From G963663315 sp963668255 (GTDB taxonomy: Bacteria; Pseudomonadota; Gammaproteobacteria; Arenicellales; Poriferihabitantaceae): DNA of 64,000 nucleotides. Positions 14,837 to 23,516 of this stretch are shown here, one piece after another. Under the pieces are notes generated by a model, which was given only the letters and a program-made list of their open reading frames with translations, had not been told where the DNA came from and made no database searches. The number at the start of each line of letters is the position of its first letter. The stretch's first letter is position 1. The DNA is taken from the NCBI GenBank assembly GCA_965116595.1, contig OZ220708.1:558001-622000 (forward strand). Direction: 5' to 3'. The translations under genes and the position numbers were made by a program.

Positions 14837-16990
14837 TCAGCAACGTTCCCCGGCGCGAGAGCCCCTGAATTCGCCACCAGCCTGACCCTGTCCGAACACC
14901 GCGGCATTGAATCCGGCAATCAGCCTGTCGAGGAATTTCCCACCTCCAAACACCCGCCGAGCCTGATTGTACCCTCCGAGAATGGAGAAGGGATGCTCAT
15001 CGAAATCGTAATCCCCGAAGGCTTCTGCACTCATGGCATTCGCCTTTACCTGGCTACCGATCAGTCCCGCCCAACGCGCCTGTTCGGCAGTGAATTCCTG
15101 CTCACTACGCCATGCTTCAACGCGCAAGCCGATCTCGGACGCCCGTGTATCGTGTTCCAGCGTACGCACGATCCGGCCATTCTCGTCGAGCGTCAGCCAC
15201 TCACGGGTCGCGGGGTCAATGTGGTCGTCCACATCCAGCGTCAATAGCTTGCCGGATTGGTATGGCCCCTGCCGTCCGTCCCGTTTGCTGACATCCAGGA
15301 CTCCGCCCTCCATGCCTTCATCATCGTCTCCATGGAAATCCGTTACACCGGCGAAATCGAACAGGGTGAATCCGGTCTTCCCGATATGATCCGCCCTGCG
15401 CGTCCCGCGTCCGCGCATCTGGCGGTAGAGGATGGCGCTGCGGGTGAACCGGGCCATCACCAGATTGACTACCTCGGGGCAGTCGAAGCCGGTATCAAGC
15501 ATATTTACACTGACGAGAATCCGGGGAAACTCCTCTTCCTTGAAACGCTTGATGATGGCGCCGGCGTCGGGGGCCGGACCGCCGCCTGTATCACTCACCA
15601 CAAAATCTGCGTATCGCGTCGACGGGTGCGGCTTCAAGTCGGCGAAATGCTCATCGAACATCTCCGCCAGCGTTTGTGCATGACGTTTCGTCACCGCGAA
15701 TACGATAGTCTTGCCCATGTCCGGGGTATATCTGGCACCACTCTTGCCCATGAACCCTTTTTCGAAGGTGTCGCGGAACTCGCGGACGATCGCACGGTTG
15801 CGCTCGGGTATCGTGAACCTCCGTTCCAGGGCGCGAGGGTCCACGCTGATACTATCCATTGTCACGAACAACTTCTCGAACTCTGACCGGGTGACCGCAT
15901 CCATCGCAGTCCAGTCGAGTTCATCGCGCCGCACCGAAAATCCGTCCTCGTCAGCCGTTTTCACCGTCATCGCCTTGTAGATGCGATAGGGAACCAAGTG
16001 GCCCGCCTGAATGGCTTCGGGTAATGTGTAACAGAAAGTCGGGCTTTCGAGATCGAAGAAACGCAAAGTGTCCCGCACGAACAGCCCGTCTTCCGGGTCG
16101 GGAAGCGCCTCCTCATCAGTCACAGTGCAAGGGGTCGCCGTCAGTCCCAGTTGGATGCCATCAAAATGCCGCAATACACCACTCCACTTGCCATAGATCG
16201 AACGGTGACATTCATCGGTAATCACCAGATCGAAATAGCCCGGTGAAAGATCGCGGTATTCCGCGATCATGGTTTGAAGGGTCGCAATCGTGACGAGCTT
16301 GGCCCGGTCGAATCCCCGGCCAAGACGCAGCACATGACAGGGATAATCCCGCAGGTGGTCGGTAAATGCGTCTTCGGCTTGACCAGCCAGCGCGATCCGG
16401 TCAACAAGGAACAGGACACGGGTGACCATACCCGCCTCGAACAGGCGTTTGATGAAAGCTGCCGCCGTGCGGGTCTTGCCGGTTCCCGTCGCCATCTCGA
16501 CCAGCAGTTTGCGCCGTCCGTGGGATATCCCGGCCGATAGCGCTTCGATGCAGGCAATCTGGTAATCCCGATCCACGATACTCCGGTCGATAGCAACACT
16601 GGAAAGGTCGCAGCGAATCCGGCGTGCGGCAATCCGCCTCTCCAGATCATCCTGTGAATAGAAACCCGCGATTATCCGGGCATGCGCGTCTGTCTCGCGG
16701 TCCAGGAATCGCACTTCCTCACCGTTCGACAGGAATACGAACGGCACATCCAGTTGTTCGGCGTAGTGGCGCCCCTGATCCTGGGCTGTAACCGGATCAA
16801 TGCTTGCGCGTTTGGCCTCCAGAGCCGCCATCGGTCGGCCCCGGCGGTCGCAGAGCACATAGTCAGCCTGTGTGCCATCGGGAAGGACGTACTCGAACAG
16901 GATGCTCACACCGTCGGTCAAGTTCCAGCCTGAGTCCTTCAGCAATGCGTCGATCTTGACTCGTGCGAACGCTTCGGTGGTTGCAGTCAT
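14837..16990 (-). CDS. hsdR: type I restriction enzyme R subunit (EcoEI-like)
   Basis: 717 residues, shorter than EcoKI HsdR and close to the EcoEI group. The N-terminal nuclease domain has QADYVLCD ... MAALEAKRA, the D..ExK pattern. The SF2 translocase follows: Walker A EMATGTGKT, DECHR (motif II), GLTATP (motif III), SVNMLDTGFDCPEV and RQMRGRGTR (motifs V and VI). The C-terminal part after ADHIGKTG is compatible with the EcoEI R domain that docks on the methylase. It begins the minus-strand operon; an integrase remnant lies 47 bases upstream on the same strand. Confidence 0.92.
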   Translation of the reverse strand: MTATTEAFARVKIDALLKDSGWNLTDGVSILFEYVLPDGTQADYVLCDRRGRPMAALEAKRASIDPVTAQDQGRHYAEQLDVPFVFLSNGEEVRFLDRETDAHARIIAGFYSQDDLERRIAARRIRCDLSSVAIDRSIVDRDYQIACIEALSAGISHGRRKLLVEMATGTGKTRTAAAFIKRLFEAGMVTRVLFLVDRIALAGQAEDAFTDHLRDYPCHVLRLGRGFDRAKLVTIATLQTMIAEYRDLSPGYFDLVITDECHRSIYGKWSGVLRHFDGIQLGLTATPCTVTDEEALPDPEDGLFVRDTLRFFDLESPTFCYTLPEAIQAGHLVPYRIYKAMTVKTADEDGFSVRRDELDWTAMDAVTRSEFEKLFVTMDSISVDPRALERRFTIPERNRAIVREFRDTFEKGFMGKSGARYTPDMGKTIVFAVTKRHAQTLAEMFDEHFADLKPHPSTRYADFVVSDTGGGPAPDAGAIIKRFKEEEFPRILVSVNMLDTGFDCPEVVNLVMARFTRSAILYRQMRGRGTRRADHIGKTGFTLFDFAGVTDFHGDDDEGMEGGVLDVSKRDGRQGPYQSGKLLTLDVDDHIDPATREWLTLDENGRIVRTLEHDTRASEIGLRVEAWRSEQEFTAEQARWAGLIGSQVKANAMSAEAFGDYDFDEHPFSILGGYNQARRVFGGGKFLDRLIAGFNAAVFGQGQAGGEFRGSRAGERC

Positions 16991-17036
16991 GGACTGAACC
17001 GTGGGTCAATGCCCTTCTTTACCAATGGCAGGATAT

Positions 17037-17168
17037 TCAACACCTGCCCCCTTTTCGGGAGCGAACACCGAAGCCGGTCAGATCACCGTCCCAATGGATG
17101 ATAGCGGTGCCTTTGACCTTGAGTGCATGGGCGATGCACTTGGTGAGTTTGAAGATACGGTTTGTCAT
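17037..17168 (-). pseudogene. tyrosine integrase N-terminal remnant
   Basis: ATG 17168 to TGA 17037 encodes 43 residues: MTNRIFKLTKCIAHALKVKG, then WDGDLTGFGVRSRKGG. This is the N-terminal arm-type DNA-binding pattern of island and phage integrases (KLTKR..DAL....WDxxLPGFGVRV.PSG). The catalytic domain is missing. It marks the island as imported by site-specific recombination. No tRNA or obvious attachment repeat is seen beside it. Confidence 0.5.
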
Positions 17169-17198
17169 GAATCGTACATCGAAAGCAGTTGACATCGG

Positions 17199-17227
17199 AA
17201 TATCTGTCCAAATTCAGTACATTACAA
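17199..17227 (-). promoter_or_regulatory. candidate promoter for the hsdR-dcm operon
   Basis: On the minus strand TTGTAA (17227-17222) and GATATT (17204-17199) are 17 bases apart, four matches of six in each box. A transcript from near 17192 would cross the integrase remnant and reach hsdR after about 200 bases. Confidence 0.35.
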
Positions 17228-17382
17228 GACTAGATGGGTCTGTGAGTCGCCGATAATACCCCATCTGGGTAAGCAAGCCAATTCCATCAATGCGCCGTAT
17301 CTGTTCCCTTGAACAAGCCCAGGAAAAGCATTTTAGTGATTGATCCAATGCTTACCTAGCTGTATTGAAGGGTGGCATTGAT

Positions 17383-17411
17383 CTGACTGGAACCACTTTG
17401 CGGCGTATAAT
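17383..17411 (+). promoter_or_regulatory. sigma70-type promoter for the DUF4209 gene
   Basis: CTGACT (17383-17388) and a perfect TATAAT (17406-17411) are separated by 17 bases. The expected start is near 17418, just before a GGAGG and a 25-codon leader frame. This is the best sigma70 promoter seen in the accessory half of the window. The 531-base gap between hsdR and the DUF4209 gene thus holds an integrase remnant, two divergent promoters and this leader. Confidence 0.6.
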
Positions 17412-17433
17412 CCGAGGATCGGAGGTGGTTTGA

Positions 17434-17511
17434 ATGGATATCTCATCTGTGCCATCGTTGATATTTTACCCAAACTACAGAGCTAAATTCGACAGATTCC
17501 CAAACAAATGA
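17434..17511 (+). CDS. possible 25-residue leader peptide
   Basis: GGAGG at 17421 precedes ATG 17434 by eight bases. The frame encodes MDISSVPSLIFYPNYRAK, then FDRFPNK, and stops at TGA 17509-17511, eleven bases before the GTG of the next gene. A second short frame (ATG 17508) overlaps that stop as ATGA. The main gene lacks a clear ribosome-binding site, so coupling through this leader is a reasonable guess. No family is recognised. Confidence 0.3.
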   Translation: MDISSVPSLIFYPNYRAKFDRFPNK

Positions 17512-17521
17512 AATACACCAA

Positions 17522-19369
17522 GTGGCAGAGAATCAAAATCAGGACATAACGATAGTAACCAAAGAGGACTTCGCGGCCACGGACCTGGAAGCGCCGATTC
17601 GCGGTAGCAATAAGGTCGATTGCCAAAGCTTGGCCGGCCTGTATCAAACAGCAGCCAGACAACACGAACAAGCTGGAAGTGAAGTCGCTGCCCGTGTCTA
17701 TCATCTTATCGCTAAAATCGCCCACATGCATCTCAAACCCGAAGACAGGGCGGAACCCTATGGTCCTAAGCTTGTTTTGGACGGAAAACGAAGCATGATC
17801 CCCTGCGACCTGCGAGGAGGACAATCGGACGTATTGGCAGCTATTGCGGCCAGTATCGATAATTCAGGACTCAGGGCGCGGCTTTTCGATGTGGCTTGGC
17901 ATAACAATCGCAAGCTTTTCACCATGGCACAGTTGGCGATCAACGCCTATTGCGATACCGTGCAAGCGGTTCTTGACGGCACAGCCGAATTTTTTTCCGA
18001 CGAACGAACCGCCAGCAGCCGTGGCGGCACCGAGATGCTGCACCGCGCCTGTCAGATCGCCAAGGCGACAGGCTGGAAGGACCCCGAAGGAGCGCGTCTC
18101 AAGTTATTGGTCCCCGCCGTTGCCCAAAATGCGTTCAAGCGTAAAGACCACCGTGGATTCCTGAATACGGCCGAACTCGGCCTGCAATTCCGCATCGGCG
18201 AACCGGTCTCCATAGCCCGAGACGCCGAGATGCTGGTTGCGATCGACGGCCCGGACTCTTTTACGTCCCGTGAACTATGGCAACTCGCAGCGCATGCCTA
18301 CCAACAGTCGGAAAACGACGCCGAGAGCAACCGCTGCCTTGTATCCGCAGCAGAATGTCTCATTGCACTGGCGGATGCCGAAGGCGGTCGCGGAATGGTT
18401 GCGGCAGGTCACCTGATGGATGCTATCAGGGCACTCAGGCGAATACCAAATACCCAGGAAAAGCGACAACAACTCGAGCCTCTGCTCCGAGACGCGCAAG
18501 CCTCAATACATGACGAAATGGGCGTGATATCGACACCGTTCGATCTGACAGATCTTGTCAAGGAAATTCAAGGAAGCTTGGACGGCTTGAGTCTGGCACA
18601 AGCACTGGCAGTTTTCGCAAATCTGAATTCGTCCCCGGACCCGGCAGAGTTGCGAGACGAGGCGAGACAGCAGGCTGAGAGAAACCTGTTTTCGAGCCTT
18701 ATTCCAATATCGATAGTCGATAACGAAGGCAAGGTAGTGTCCAAATCGCCCGCTCTCACTGGTAACGAAGATGATGACGAACCTGCAATGCACCATAGTA
18801 TTGCCAGCAATGAGCGTTTGCGCAGGCAACTTGTCGCTTCCGGGCAGATTGAACCGGCAAGGCGACTGATCCATGTCGAACATCCACTCGGACAGCGTGA
18901 CTTCCTCCCTCTCGTGACTATGAGCCCGTTCGTTCCCGCGGATCGTACGAACCTTTTCAGTTTGGCGTTTGCACGCTTTTTCGGCGGCGACTTTATCTCC
19001 GCACTTCACATTCTCGTCCCGCAGTTGGAGAACTCGTTGCGCCATGTCCTGAAGCAAGCTGGTAAGAAGCCTTCCTCAATCCGGAGTGACATGATACAGG
19101 AAGACCGGAATCTGTCGGTACTGCTTAAGAAGGATCGCGAGTTGCTTGAAGAAATATTCGGCTCCGCTATTATCTATGAGATAGAAAACCTGTTCGATTT
19201 TCGAGGCGGCCCTGCGCTCAGACATGAACTGGCGCATGGATTGGTCTCTGGAGAAGCTTGCTACGGGTCAGACGCGATTTATGCGTGCTGGTTCATTTTT
19301 CGGCTGTGTTGCCTGCCAGTGCTTAACAATTGGAAACAACTGGCAGAGTGGATGGATGGAAACTACTAG
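17522..19369 (+). CDS. DUF4209 domain protein, HEPN-like C-terminus
   Basis: 615 residues, function unknown. The N-terminal 470 residues are helical and repeat-like (HAYQQSENDAESNRCLVSAAE). The C-terminal part GPALRHELAHGLVSGEACYG followed by SDAIYACWFIFRLC is the signature of DUF4209. The Arg...His spacing in RHELAH resembles the RxxxxH motif of HEPN RNases, which are common toxic effectors in bacterial immunity; RNase activity here is inference. The only upstream start in frame is GTG 17522, without a good ribosome-binding site. The gene sits just beyond a type I restriction operon and an integrase remnant, diverging from both. No partner gene follows. Confidence 0.6.
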   Translation: MAENQNQDITIVTKEDFAATDLEAPIRGSNKVDCQSLAGLYQTAARQHEQAGSEVAARVYHLIAKIAHMHLKPEDRAEPYGPKLVLDGKRSMIPCDLRGGQSDVLAAIAASIDNSGLRARLFDVAWHNNRKLFTMAQLAINAYCDTVQAVLDGTAEFFSDERTASSRGGTEMLHRACQIAKATGWKDPEGARLKLLVPAVAQNAFKRKDHRGFLNTAELGLQFRIGEPVSIARDAEMLVAIDGPDSFTSRELWQLAAHAYQQSENDAESNRCLVSAAECLIALADAEGGRGMVAAGHLMDAIRALRRIPNTQEKRQQLEPLLRDAQASIHDEMGVISTPFDLTDLVKEIQGSLDGLSLAQALAVFANLNSSPDPAELRDEARQQAERNLFSSLIPISIVDNEGKVVSKSPALTGNEDDDEPAMHHSIASNERLRRQLVASGQIEPARRLIHVEHPLGQRDFLPLVTMSPFVPADRTNLFSLAFARFFGGDFISALHILVPQLENSLRHVLKQAGKKPSSIRSDMIQEDRNLSVLLKKDRELLEEIFGSAIIYEIENLFDFRGGPALRHELAHGLVSGEACYGSDAIYACWFIFRLCCLPVLNNWKQLAEWMDGNY

Positions 19370-19625
19370 GCTTGCTCGGGTTCTCGGCTTGAAACAATCT
19401 CCCGCTCCCGCACACGAATGGTAGACACTGCAAGACGACTTGAGACTGGAGTTACCTGCCCGCGCCCTCGTGTCATCGCTGATCACATGACCGCGTTTGT
19501 ACGACATTTCTGACTGTCGTTCGCACGCATGGGCGGGAATTGACGGCATTGAAGTTGCAATTACGGATATATCTGTGCAAGAATTCTTAAAATGTGCAGA
19601 AAGAAATTGAGTCTATTCACACAAA

Positions 19626-20051
19626 ATGAAAAAAGCCCTTGAACCCGGCATCCAATTCGAACACAGCTTCAGGCTTACTGAAGCAAAAATGGTGCCGGCG
19701 TTATATCCGGAAGCTCCTGAGTTCCAGGTCATGCCTGAAGTCTTCGCGACCGGATTTATGGTGGGGTTCATGGAGTGGGCCTGCCTGAACTCGATCATCC
19801 CCTGTCTGGACTGGCCGAGGGAACAGACTGTCGGGACTCATGTCAATATGAGCCATCTGGCGGCGACGCCGTGCGGGTTCACTGTGACCGCCAAAGTGGA
19901 GCTCGTAGAGGTTGATGGCCGGCGACTGAAATTCGAGGTGCAGGGCTACGATGATCTCGATTTGATTTGTAAGGGTACCCATGAAAGATTTATCATTGAT
20001 AAACAAAAGTTCGACGAGACTATCGGGAAAAAGCGTGCGCAACTGGCCTGA
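19626..20051 (+). CDS. hotdog-fold thioesterase, FlK-like
   Basis: 141 residues of the thioesterase family that includes fluoroacetyl-CoA thioesterase FlK. Characteristic segments are MPEVFATGFMVGFMEWAC (substrate-side helix), TVGTHVNMSHLAATP with the catalytic Thr/His region, VELVEVDGRRLKFEVQ and GTHERFII. It would hydrolyse a small acyl-CoA in the cytoplasm, but the substrate cannot be read from sequence. The 257 bases upstream, between it and the DUF4209 gene, show nothing I can assign. It is followed 46 bases later by a TPR gene on the same strand. Confidence 0.8.
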   Translation: MKKALEPGIQFEHSFRLTEAKMVPALYPEAPEFQVMPEVFATGFMVGFMEWACLNSIIPCLDWPREQTVGTHVNMSHLAATPCGFTVTAKVELVEVDGRRLKFEVQGYDDLDLICKGTHERFIIDKQKFDETIGKKRAQLA

Positions 20052-20096
20052 TCCCGTTTCCTGTTCGATTTCGAATATCTATACGGTGGCATCATC

Positions 20097-20582
20097 ATGA
20101 ACAAACCGACTCGACTCAAATCAGCCAGCGCTGTCATTGCGCTGGCCATGGGATGGCTGATCTTTCAGAGCGCTGCGCTGGCGGCAGGTGGCGGGAGTGA
20201 GACCAGTCCAGCCAATGTGCGACCTCTTCCTGTTGAAATACAAACATGGATTGATAACGGGGAATTTGACCGCGCCCGGGACGCGCTCACCGAATTTGTG
20301 AATCATGAAACCGAGAATGCCGACGCCTGGAACCTGCTGGGCTACAGCCAGCGTAAAACAGGAATGCTGGATGCGTCCCTGGTATCCTACAAAAAGGCGC
20401 TCCGACTCGATAAAAAGCACCTGGGCGCTCACGAATATATCGGCGAGCTTTACCTGATTTTAGACAAGGTGAAGAAAGCGAAAAAGCATCTGGCCAGACT
20501 CAAGAGGTACTGTGGAGACTGCGATGAGTATCAGGACCTTGCCGCCGCCATCTCCGCCAAAGAGCATGCCGCTGCCGAATAA
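20097..20582 (+). CDS. exported tetratricopeptide repeat protein
   Basis: 161 residues. A signal peptide is clear: MNKPTRLK, a hydrophobic stretch AVIALAMGWLIFQSAALA, and cleavage near LAA-GG. Mature residues 45-140 contain TPR helices (DAWNLLGYSQRKTGMLDASLVSYKKAL and LGAHEYIGELYLILDKVKKAKKHL). The C-terminal CGDCDEY could form a disulfide or bind metal in the periplasm. Probable role is a protein-protein scaffold; no partner is evident. Confidence 0.8.
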   Translation: MNKPTRLKSASAVIALAMGWLIFQSAALAAGGGSETSPANVRPLPVEIQTWIDNGEFDRARDALTEFVNHETENADAWNLLGYSQRKTGMLDASLVSYKKALRLDKKHLGAHEYIGELYLILDKVKKAKKHLARLKRYCGDCDEYQDLAAAISAKEHAAAE

Positions 20583-20598
20583 CGGGAATTGACCGGCC

Positions 20599-20623
20599 GG
20601 AATTGACGGGTCCCGTCAATTCC
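20599..20623. terminator. perfect palindrome, probable bidirectional terminator
   Basis: GGAATTGACGGG and its exact complement CCCGTCAATTCC flank a single T. It sits between the convergent TPR and aminotransferase genes. There is no strong T run, but the 12-base arms make a stable hairpin in either direction. Confidence 0.5.
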
Positions 20624-20637
20624 ACCCTGCGTGCTGG

Positions 20638-21990
20638 TCAACGTCCCAGGACTTCCACAATCGCATCCCTGTAGATACCCACCATCTGATCCAGGACGGA
20701 CTCATTGGTAATCAGTGGAGGCGCATTGCAAATGATTTCGCTGCGTATCCGAGTGTACAGCCCCCGATCCATTAACGCTTTGGTCAGTTTCGCACCGAGA
20801 CCAAAATCCGCATCAATCCATTCTTTGGTCTGCTTGTCCTTGACGATTTCGATACCGTGCATCATGCCCTGACCACGAACACTGCCAACATGGGGATGGT
20901 CGTCGAGGGCATCATGGAGTTTTTGCAGCATGGCTTCGCCTTTAGTGGCAGCCTGGCCCGGAAGGTCTTCTTTTTCGATGATATCCAGAGTGGCCAACCC
21001 CACCGCGCAGGAGACAGGATGACCACTATAAGTATAGGAGTGCATCCACGGGGATTTGCTGGAAGTAATGGTTTCTGCAATTTCATCGGTCATGCCAATA
21101 CCGCCCAGAGGGATTGCCCCTGAGGTAATCGATTTTGCAAATTGCACTAGATCAGGTTCAACCCCGTAGTGCTGTAATCCGAACATTTTTCCGGTTCTGC
21201 CGAATCCTGTAATGACTTCGTCAGAGACCAGAAGAACATCATACTGATCACAAATTTCGCGAATCCGTTTGAAATAATCCGGCTGCGGCGGAATGACTCC
21301 ACCGGCTCCCTGGACAGGTTCGGCAATAAACATTGCCACTGTTTCCGGGCCCTGTCTGAGAATCTCCTGTTCGAGTTCATTGGCTGCTGCAATACCTTGT
21401 GAGGAGCCATCCTCAGGAACCGGATAATGATAAGGGTCTGGAGAAGGGATGTGGCTGAAGCCGGGGATTCTTGGTTCGAACATGGGCCAATAAGCTTTGA
21501 TGCCGGTTGCACACATGGCCGCAAAAGTAGTCCCGTGATAACTCCAGTCACGACTGATTACCTTGGTTTTTCCTGGTCGTCCTTTCGCTTTCCAGTAAAA
21601 CCGGGCCAGTTTAATGTTGCTGTCTGTAGACTCCCCCCCACCAGAGGTAAAATAAAAATTATGTATATTTGAATAAACCATGGTGGACAGTCGCTCGGCA
21701 AGTTCAATGGCAGGTCTGTTGGAGCCGCCCGTATAACTTGAGGAAAATGCCAGTTCACTCATTTGCTTATAGGCCGCCTCAGCCAACTCCTGACGACTAT
21801 GGCCGGCACTCACATTCCACAAACAGGACAGACCATCAATGTATTTATTACCGTCGGAGTCATAAAGAAACGAACCTTCTCCCCTGGCCCAGACCCTGCC
21901 GTCTGCATGACCTGGGGTGTGGTGCAGAGGATGGATCATGTGTTGATGATCTTTCGCCAGTAAGGCTGCATTGGTGAGCGGGGCATTCAT
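20638..21990 (-). CDS. class III (omega) aminotransferase
   Basis: 450 residues, PLP-dependent fold type I. Key positions: FTSGGGESTDSNIKLAR, WSYHGTT, FIAEPVQGAGGVIPP, SDEVITGFGRTG, and the PLP lysine in FAKSITSGAIPLGG. Members transfer amino groups from putrescine, taurine, beta-alanine or similar omega-amines to pyruvate or 2-oxoglutarate. The FAD amine oxidase gene diverging from it 181 bases away suggests amine or polyamine use. Exact substrate unknown. Confidence 0.85.
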   Translation of the reverse strand: MNAPLTNAALLAKDHQHMIHPLHHTPGHADGRVWARGEGSFLYDSDGNKYIDGLSCLWNVSAGHSRQELAEAAYKQMSELAFSSSYTGGSNRPAIELAERLSTMVYSNIHNFYFTSGGGESTDSNIKLARFYWKAKGRPGKTKVISRDWSYHGTTFAAMCATGIKAYWPMFEPRIPGFSHIPSPDPYHYPVPEDGSSQGIAAANELEQEILRQGPETVAMFIAEPVQGAGGVIPPQPDYFKRIREICDQYDVLLVSDEVITGFGRTGKMFGLQHYGVEPDLVQFAKSITSGAIPLGGIGMTDEIAETITSSKSPWMHSYTYSGHPVSCAVGLATLDIIEKEDLPGQAATKGEAMLQKLHDALDDHPHVGSVRGQGMMHGIEIVKDKQTKEWIDADFGLGAKLTKALMDRGLYTRIRSEIICNAPPLITNESVLDQMVGIYRDAIVEVLGR

Positions 21991-22171
21991 GTGTTGTTTT
22001 CCTCAATTTGAGTGTTATGCCAGGGTCGATGGTACCCGGTTTTGGCTTGATTCTACTCGTACAGCGGAGCATCTTGCGAATCAACCTGTTTGATTATACC
22101 ATCCACCCATGGCAGGAAAGACAACTTACCGGATACAACCCTGCCCGAACTACAGGTAGATCAATAACGCA

Positions 22172-23473
22172 ATGGACCACGATCTATTCACTCCGGATTT
22201 CAAGTCCACACCATATTGGTGGGAACGCACGCCGCGACCTGACCTGGATGAAAACGGATTACCCGATAAAGCAGACGTTCTGATTATCGGATCCGGTTAT
22301 ACCGGATTATCTGCTGCAATTGAGACCACAAAGCGTGACCGGCACACGGTGGTGATTGACGCACAGGATGCGGGTTGGGGTTGCAGTTCCAGAAACGGGG
22401 GGCAAGTCAGTCCCAGCATCAAACCCAGTTTCGGTGAACTGAAAAGCAAATACGGGGCTGATGCCGCCCTTGCCATTCTGACCGAGGGCAATAATGCCCT
22501 GAACTGGGTTGAATCGGTAGTGAATGAAAACAGGATCGACTGCGACTTTCGCCGGACAGGCCGGTTTTATGGCGCTCACTCACCAGCCGCACTGGATATG
22601 CTCCGCAAAAAAATCGAGGATACGCCCAGGCAACTGGGCCACGATGCCTACATTGTGGAACGCGACCAGCAATACAGCGAAATAGGATCCGATTATTATC
22701 ATGGTGGAATCGTGCATCCTTACCATGCTTCGATAGACCCTGGCCGATACCACCAGGGACTGCTTGACAGCGCCAAAGCGCGCGGCGCCCAAATCATCAG
22801 TCATTGTGAAGCGAAACATATTTCATCAGACCGGAATGGTCACACTGTCAACACATCCAAGGGCACGATTCTGGCCAAACAGGTGATTGTCGCCACCAGC
22901 GGTTACACCACCGGAGTTACGCCCTGGCAGCGACGCAGGATCATTCCGATCGGCTCTTATATCATTGCAACCGAACCTCTTCCGGACGGGCTTCCGGAAA
23001 AACTGATCCCGAAAGCGAGGGTCATTACCGACACGTTGAAAGTCGTCGTCTACTACCGTCTCTGCCCGCAACGCCAACGCATTTTGTTTGGCGGTCGTGT
23101 TTCCATAACCGAAACCAATCCGGAAACCAGCGCACCAAAATTGCGGAAATTGATGTTACAGCGATTCCCTGAACTGGAATCCGTGAAAATCAGTCACTCA
23201 TGGATGGGGTTCGTCGGATATACGTTTGACGCGATGCCCCATATCGGCACCCGAAACGACATTCATTACAGTATGGGCTATTGCGGCGCCGGCATTTCCC
23301 TGGCCAGTTATTTTGGCATGAAGGCCGGGCTGAAAGCGGTTGGCGACCCTGAAGGAAAAACCGCTATCGACCATCTGACATTCCCCAGCCGCCCATATTA
23401 TCGGCGAAAACCCTGGTTTCTTGCCCCCTCGATTTTCTATTACCGCTGGCGCGACAACAGAAAGACCGCATGA
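22172..23473 (+). CDS. FAD-dependent amine/amino-acid oxidoreductase
   Basis: 433 residues of the DAO (glycine/D-amino-acid oxidase) family, resembling gamma-glutamylputrescine oxidase. The dinucleotide-binding motif VLIIGSGYTGLSAAIE begins near residue 36, after an N-terminal WWERTPRP typical of the PuuB-like group; CSSRNGGQVSPS and the C-terminal GYCGAGISLASYFG are FAD contacts. It probably oxidises a C-N bond of a small amine and reduces O2 or a carrier. Divergent from the class III aminotransferase gene. Confidence 0.82.
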   Translation: MDHDLFTPDFKSTPYWWERTPRPDLDENGLPDKADVLIIGSGYTGLSAAIETTKRDRHTVVIDAQDAGWGCSSRNGGQVSPSIKPSFGELKSKYGADAALAILTEGNNALNWVESVVNENRIDCDFRRTGRFYGAHSPAALDMLRKKIEDTPRQLGHDAYIVERDQQYSEIGSDYYHGGIVHPYHASIDPGRYHQGLLDSAKARGAQIISHCEAKHISSDRNGHTVNTSKGTILAKQVIVATSGYTTGVTPWQRRRIIPIGSYIIATEPLPDGLPEKLIPKARVITDTLKVVVYYRLCPQRQRILFGGRVSITETNPETSAPKLRKLMLQRFPELESVKISHSWMGFVGYTFDAMPHIGTRNDIHYSMGYCGAGISLASYFGMKAGLKAVGDPEGKTAIDHLTFPSRPYYRRKPWFLAPSIFYYRWRDNRKTA

Positions 23474-23516
23474 CGCGCCAGGGGCGTCTGCCGCTGATCC
23501 TGGAATCAATCCAGTG

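Noticed and set aside
13309..14868. 519-codon plus-strand open frame
   Set aside because: It lies wholly antisense to hsdM, whose domains and motifs are clear; the antisense translation has no family character.
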